Shown: in pieces, positions 58,757 through 64,000 of the stretch
How the letters are laid out: the number at the start of each line of letters is the position of its first letter
Numbering within the stretch: the stretch's first letter is position 1
DNA from: Epiperipatus broadwayi
Lineage: Eukaryota > Onychophora > Udeonychophora > Euonychophora > Peripatidae
NCBI GenBank assembly: GCA_028023455.1
Contig: JAQFVV010006208.1
Coordinates: forward strand, 7,610,963-7,674,962
Reading direction: 5' to 3'
Length of the DNA: 64,000 nt
The notes under the pieces: generated by a model
What the model was told of the DNA's origin: nothing
What the model saw: only the letters and a program-made list of their open reading frames with translations
Database searches by the model: none
Made by a program: the position numbers and the translations under genes

Positions 58757-58894
58757 CGGTATCCTTTATATACCCTAGTAGATAATATTGAAGTGGAGCC
58801 TCAGAATGGAGCAGTTTGGGTAGCTGGTCATCCCATTTTATACCAAATTATCAGAGGCACAGTTGCTCCTTTGGAGAAAGCAATCCCATCTCAG
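58757..58894 (+). CDS. PON-like exon G
   Basis: The acceptor tctttttag precedes 58757 and donor gtaccc follows 58894; length 138 nt, phase 0 at both ends. It encodes YTLVDNIEVEPQNGAVWVAG and then HPILYQII, aligned with [21 protein letters not shown]. D269 and N270 (calcium/catalytic) are present; PON1 C284 is not. The next exon, with the final beta strands and the C-terminal Cys, was not found before 64000. An HHR tandem dimer begins 26 bp downstream in the following intron. Confidence 0.88.
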
Positions 58895-59087
58895 GTACCC
58901 TTTTTAAATATCTATATAGTTAAACCATTAAGCATCACATGATCACATTTCCTATACTAGCACATTAATTGTTGATAAACAGAGCAAAACTCTCCATACA
59001 GTATTGCCACCTGTGCTAAACAGACTAATCAATGGATGCCAGAAGGCTTATGCATAAAATCCCTATCTAATGCCTACTCATCCAATA

Positions 59088-59129
59088 TCCCCAGACTAGT
59101 TTCTGGCTTGTGGCCTTCGTCAGTGAAGA
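59088..59129 (-). ncRNA. Hammerhead ribozyme, family A
   Basis: Minus strand: CTGACGA core, stem II GGC/GCC with loop CACAA (outer A-A mismatch), GAAAC, stem III AC/GT with loop TA, triplet GTC. Stem I TCTTCA/TGGGGA pairs with two G-U wobbles. The core is complete. Confidence 0.68.
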
Positions 59130-59544
59130 GCTTTGGATCTGAGAGCACTGCATCTAGATCTTAGGATCTAATGCAACCTTCTAGCAACCACCTTTTATTT
59201 CTACTTAACTACAAAACTATGAGAATGAAATTGAAAACACAAAAAAATATTTTCAATCTAAGCTCAATAGCTTATATAGTCATATGGGTCTGAACTCAGT
59301 TCAGCACCCATACATTTTGGTGTCTTTGGCTCTTTTACAACCATAGCCACCACTATCCTATTAGGCAGGATTGGTGTTAAACCATTAAGCATCACATGAT
59401 CACATTTCCTATACTAGCACATTAATTGTTGATAAACAGAGCAAAACTCTCCATACAGTTTTGCCACCTGTGCTAAACAGAGTAATCAATGGATGCCAGA
59501 AGGCTTGTGCATAAAATCCCTAACTAATGACTACTCATCCAATA

Positions 59545-59586
59545 TCCCCAGACTAGTTTCTGGCTTGTGGCCTTTGTCAGTGAGGA
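59545..59586 (-). ncRNA. Hammerhead ribozyme, family A, core mutated
   Basis: As the upstream unit but the core reads CTGACAA (G8 lost). Stem I is TCCTCA/TGGGGA. Confidence 0.58.
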
Positions 59587-59849
59587 GCTTTGGATCTGAG
59601 AGCACTGCATTTAGAAACTAGTCTGGGGATATTGGATGAGTAGGCATTAGATAGGGATTTTATGCACAAGCCTTCTGGCATCCATTGATTACTCTGTTTA
59701 GCACAGGTGGCAATACTGTATGGAGAGTTTTGCTCTATCTATATAGTATTGAAAATTATAATCATGTTTTTAATTCATCCATTTGCAGACCTTACGTTTA
59801 TTATTTTACTTTAGAATACTGTGTTATTAAATGAAAATTAATGCCATAA

Positions 59850-60460
59850 TAGAAAAATTCTATAACAAAGTCAAGAATCTGGCTTAAACCCACTTCGATG
59901 GGAAAAAATGGCCTCCACGTGCCGATAAATACAACATAATTTTCCGGTCGTATCCTTCATTAAACAAATTGTTGAACAATTCTAAAGATAAGCTAACTAG
60001 GATGCACACCAAGTAGTGTATAATATCATGTGCAAAATAATTGCTCAAATGCATATTATGGGGAAACAAGGATGAACCTGTTTACCATGGCAAAAAGAAA
60101 CACCGCATACTCTTCCATATTCTTAGAGCGTGAGCTGCAATCAGGCCATGAATTTGATCTCCCTAAAGCAGATATTACATGCACCGAGAGAGATGACAAA
60201 AAAAGAAAAGTTTAAGGAGGGATGGTCTATAGCAAATTCAAGTACGCATTAAATAAAAAGAAGTTAGCATCCCGCTATCTAAAAAATGGCCTTTCTAACA
60301 ACATTTACATAGATTTGGATCAAAAATAATAAATTTAATTTTATGCAAATTTGAGACAAACAATAAACAAATGCAGATAATATTAAATTTTAGCTACATT
60401 AATTCATAAAGCTAGGATTATGATACTGGAAGTTATCAAAAGCGCTTAGTTAGAATAAAG
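59850..60460 (+). pseudogene. Penelope-like GIY-YIG tail, degenerate
   Basis: KLLNNSKDKLTR, then YYGETRMNLFTM, then a frame with FLERELQSGHEFDLPKADIT and KRKV. An in-frame stop follows immediately, and decayed sequence continues (AYYS...LNKKK). The tail word aaagcgcttagtta lies at about 60439-60453. No RT upstream. Confidence 0.62.
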
Positions 60461-61159
60461 AGATTTAAACCGATGAAAGCTTTTTCTGTATAAATGTTTA
60501 AACATTTATTATAAATGAAAATTTATAAGATGTTATACACATTCGTTATTAAAACTAATTTTATATTTATAGTAAGAAATGCCCGGCTCTAAAGCAAATA
60601 TATATATTTTTTTTAATAACTTAATTTTTCTTTAGTAAAATTATGAGAATAGTGGACAACTACATTCTTACTTAGTACGTAATTTTGGAAAATGAAGAAT
60701 TGATACTGCTTTCTTTAAGTTGATTGCTTAAGTATACAGTAACTAGCTTTTCAAGACACCACTAGATGTCATCTTTCGAACAATTAGTAGCAAATAATTA
60801 GGGATGATATAAAACAATAATAAAATTATTTTGGCATCCGAAAATTAAATATTTATTTATCGAAGTCAAACTTACACTCTGAATCAGAAAGCGTAACGTT
60901 TCAGCCTTTTTATCTGAAAAAGTCATTTATAAATTATTTATTACCGAGTAAATAAATCATTTCATTATATGTCCCACTATTTAGAACTATTATCACAGCA
61001 CAGTCTAAACTTATTTGCATAGTAGTTAATAGTGATTATTTCCCATATGTTATAGTTAAAATAAATGAATGATTTATTATTGTAGACATCTTGGGACATG
61101 CAAATCTGTAATTACTCCCCAAAATATCCGATATAAAATTTTTGGAAGCATTCAAAAAA
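60461..61159. other. Intronic DNA, nothing recognised
   Basis: No element or exon assigned. Confidence 0.4.
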
Positions 61160-61886
61160 TACCGTATTTACCAGCGTATAGGATGGAGAGTGTATAACAT
61201 GGACACCTTTTTTATACACATTTTAAAGAAAAATAATAATTTTCTACATTTTTTCATGAATTTCCATAATGATTTATTATGTGTACAAAAAATATGACTA
61301 GGGAACAATGTAGTTAGGTATCTTTTAATCTTCATCTTCAAAACTCAGAAACTCATCTGAGTGCTAAATGAAAAATCACTTTGAAGCCTCTTCAGAAACT
61401 TTATACAAATCATCCTCTGTGCCATCAAGCAAGGTACTAATTCCACATTTTTTAAATGACTCTACAACTCTCTCGTGTTCACAGCATCCATCTGTTCCAC
61501 TTCTCCATCATGAATTCTTTAAATGGTTTATTAATGCAGACATCTAAAGGTTGAAGCCAACTCATTAGGCCATCTTGAATTACAGCAATTGAGTTTTCGG
61601 TTGATTTTATATTTAACAGCTTCTGTTTTGAGACTCCAAAACTGATCCCATATTAGCAATAGGTTTCTTTAAGACCACCAGGATACCAAGACCACACATT
61701 GTTTAACCACAACTTCATCCATCCAACTCTTAGGATGAACGTGCAGTGCACCAGCACACGTTTATATATATAAATAAGTTTTAGACTGACTGAAATTTCA
61801 AATCATAATTTTGATACATAAGACGCATCCCATATTTTAAGCGTATTTTGAGGGGGGGTATGTCCTATACACCGGCAAATACGATA
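61160..61886 (-). mobile_element. Internally deleted Tigger/pogo-like DNA element
   Basis: Ends TACCGTATTTACCAGCGTAT (61160) and, inverted, TATCGTATTTGCCGGTGTAT (ending 61886): near-identical TIRs starting with the TA duplication. The interior minus strand holds a transposase piece, DGLMSWLQPLDVCINKPFKE, matching the QPLDV..NKPFK region of pogo-type transposases, then stops. At 727 bp it is non-autonomous. Confidence 0.78.
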
Positions 61887-62029
61887 CATACCATTCAAGT
61901 TTAGTAATAATTCAGCTTAAGATTATAAAAAAAGAGAAATATATTTCATTAATTAATAGTAAAAATGGAACTACAAACTTGTTAACCGTGGAGCATTCAT
62001 TATTTTAAATACTCATATATTGCTTATAA

Positions 62030-62140
62030 TAACTTCTCTCATATACACTTTAATGAAAAAAATTTTTTTAATAAAACTTCTTTATTTTCCTGACAGTTTC
62101 AATTGTCCAGCAGTCTTCATCAGAGCTTTTCAAATTTACT
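62030..62140 (-). repeat. HHR family B arm
   Basis: Minus strand: CTGATGA (62117-62123), a decayed stem II (GACT / AATT), GAAAC, spacer U, GTC (62091-62100 region). Neighbouring ttttaataaaacttctttatttt resembles 24640-24680. Confidence 0.5.
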
Positions 62141-62519
62141 CCACCTTTTAAATATGAAGAAAGTAAAGAAGAATAAGAGTATATATTTTAAATACTATTA
62201 GAAATATAATGCTCCCAATAATATCTACTTTATGAAAACGTTTTCACTATTGTAATATTCTGTAAATAAATTCAAAGATGCTTTAGTATATAGATTTACA
62301 ATTTTTTTTGCCTCCATCAAGTAAGATTTTTTTTTTTAAGATGCCACTTGGAGGCATTTTTAAAATTAAAATAAGCTTTTATTAGAAGTTTGCATGATGA
62401 AGTTATCTTAAATAGGCTTTTAGATAAAATGATTCAGGTAGGTCTGTGGCAGAACAGACCCAAATGCTACTTGGCATTCTGTATGTTAGGATGAATTATA
62501 TTTTAGTGGATATTAAAAT

Positions 62520-62650
62520 ATCATTTTTAAGGATTATTGATCCACTGCAGGATCTTTCCAAGTTTAATTCAACATCTCCACTCCAGCAAAATGTCTTTAT
62601 CTCATTCATCCATCTCCCACATCGTCTCTTTCATACTCTTATTTGCAAAC
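62520..62650 (-). pseudogene. RTE LINE 3'-end fragment
   Basis: Plus-strand words ccactgcaggat, tttccaagttta and catctcccacat match, complemented, the last codons of the RTE at 35200-35330. About 130 bp, badly diverged. Confidence 0.55.
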
Positions 62651-62659
62651 ACTAATTTT

Positions 62660-64000
62660 AGTATTTTAAACAAGAAAGCTTAATGTATAAATAAAATATT
62701 TGAATCACTTAATTCTTCTGGTTATGATAAAAACCATTTCATTCATAATGATTATTAAAGTTACACATCAAACCACCGTTAATTTGAAATTGAATATCCA
62801 CAATGTTCAATAATCTATATGAAATTATATCAGTCATCATTATGGGTAAAGATGTGAAGAATTTGTATAGCACATATGCAGCGGTAAAAGTGATATTTTA
62901 ATTTCTGTACTTATATTGAGCTTGTTACAAATGCTTAAAGCATCAAGATTTTTGGGCTTATTATCCTTTATTTAATATATCTATGATCAGGTCAGACATA
63001 AGTATCAGTTCATATTGGTACAAAGTTAAATAGTAAGTCAAAGAATTCAAAAAACATTTCTTCGTAAACATGATAAATTTTGATTAACACAAGGAAAAAC
63101 GTTAAGTGGTTTCACCATAATGAAATTTGAAAAAAATAAAACATCCAAGAACAAGCACAGTAAGGAAGAAATTTATTTTCTTTAATTAATATTTTTAATT
63201 ATAATTCATTAAGAAATTAAAATTTAAGTGAATATAATATTGTACAGTAATGTTTTTAAATTTCATTTTCCAATTAATATTGACTGACCAATTAATTCAG
63301 AAAAAATATTAATCAGGATAAGTGGGGAATTAAGACTTCTACATTAATGGTAATTACCCTGTATTTAATAATTAGCAATTGTATATAATTATTCAATTTA
63401 TATTTTGAAATATTTGAATTTAATATTAGAAGCATATTTATTTATTAAGTAGATGATTAAACGATTTTAGTTATTAAGTTTATTCAAAACAGAATCATTT
63501 TCACAAACTATGAAAATATATTCGATTCCTTCAATATAGTTATATTTTTTTAAAAATTAAATTTAGTTTACCTTATGTATGAAATCACATGACAACTAAT
63601 CTGAAAAATCCTTATTTTTTCAACAATATTTGATTACTTGCAGAAGCCAAAAATAAGAAATTTAGTTTAGATTTTTATTGAGCATTATTATTTTGCCAGT
63701 TCGTGACATATATGTGTATACAAGATAACATTTAATTTTCTATCATTCAAAAACTTTTTATGTTCAAAGTTTGTAAATTTTTTGTTCTTAAATAAATCAT
63801 TATAATAAACTAAGAGATTTATTTACTAGTGCAGTTAGCATCTCTTAATATTCATATGTAAATGTTCAAATTTCACAAGTGTTAATAAATATAATAAAGA
63901 AAATGGACATAAAGTGAATAATATAAAGTCTTTACACTCTTATTCTAAGATGCTTAAGAATGGCCTATATAATTGAATTTAGGTACAAAAGATAAGATGG
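62660..64000. other. Intronic DNA, nothing recognised
   Basis: AT-rich. The missing last PON-like exon was looked for here and not found. Confidence 0.45.

Larger units (their letters stand above)
499..58894 (+). other. PON-like (paraoxonase/arylesterase family) gene, internal exons only
   Basis: Seven exons on one strand join with GT-AG introns and compatible phases into 283 codons, against about 355 residues in human PON1. PON family members are six-bladed beta-propellers with two central calcium ions; PON1 is a secreted or membrane-associated lactonase. Seen here in PON1 numbering: E53 and D54 (GSED), N168, N224 (NGIN) and D269/N270 (VDNI) are kept, but H115 is V, H134 is G, D169 is N and H184 is Y. 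The fold and catalytic-calcium site look kept while the His dyad is lost. By analogy with nematode MEC-6/POML-1, a chaperone-like role is possible, which is inference. Introns are about 2.3, 21.2, 9.4, 9.6, 4.4 and 10.7 kb and full of transposons. The signal-peptide exon and the last exon were not found. Family assignment is strong; function is uncertain. Confidence 0.88.
58921..59735. mobile_element. HHR family A tandem dimer plus inverted arm in one insertion
   Basis: Two direct units begin with taaaccattaagcatcacat at 58921 and 59378 (457-nt period). The second is followed by an inverted arm ending gtatggagagttttgct. One 12-bp duplication, TATCTATATAGT, flanks the whole (58909-58920, 59736-59747). 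The first unit carries the longest form of the family, including tcatatgggtctgaac and about 90 bp beyond. Confidence 0.78.

Noticed and set aside
58895-64000. Last exon of the PON-like gene
   Set aside because: No acceptor followed by the expected C-terminal strand pattern was found; probably lies beyond the window.

Overview
This is an AT-rich animal nuclear window made almost entirely of the introns of one gene. The transposon mix (Penelope-like elements with GIY-YIG endonuclease, RTE-type LINEs, Tigger/pogo and hAT relics, tRNA-derived SINEs, many hammerhead ribozymes) suggests an arthropod, perhaps a chelicerate. The species cannot be fixed from the sequence.

The host gene is a paraoxonase/arylesterase (PON)-like gene on the plus strand. 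Seven internal exons lie at 499-569, 2843-2898, 24098-24275, 33721-33844, 43412-43612, 47982-48063 and 58757-58894. They join with consistent GT-AG sites and phases into 283 codons, roughly PON1 residues 34-325. The first exon(s) and the last coding exon are not visible. Most calcium ligands are kept, but both histidines of the lactonase dyad are replaced, so a classical lactonase is unlikely.

The introns hold: five 5'-truncated Penelope GIY-YIG tails (about 4.2, 28.1, 30.0, 43.0 and 60.1 kb); RTE copies at 34.0-35.4 kb and 54.0-56.5 kb plus two tail fragments; a jockey/I-like LINE relic (18.5-21.3 kb); a second LINE relic (51.6-53.1 kb) next to an intron-less ABHD2-like fragment; a Tigger relic (49.2-51.3 kb) and an internally deleted Tigger-like element (61.2-61.9 kb); a hAT relic (36.7-40.9 kb) broken by two later insertions; and two copies of a 2.2-kb element with TGTAACGA/TCGTTACA ends.

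The most striking content is a set of short repeats carrying hammerhead ribozyme (HHR) motifs. At least five families are told apart here by stem II sequence (called A to E). They occur as head-to-head inverted dimers, as tandem dimers or as single arms, and many insertions have 10-15-bp target duplications. The best motif, 33468-33509, has a complete core and full pairing in all three stems. They look like PLE-mobilised, retrozyme-like elements. In the hAT relic, removing one such element and one TGTAACGA element restores the transposase reading frame, which confirms both insertions and their duplications.
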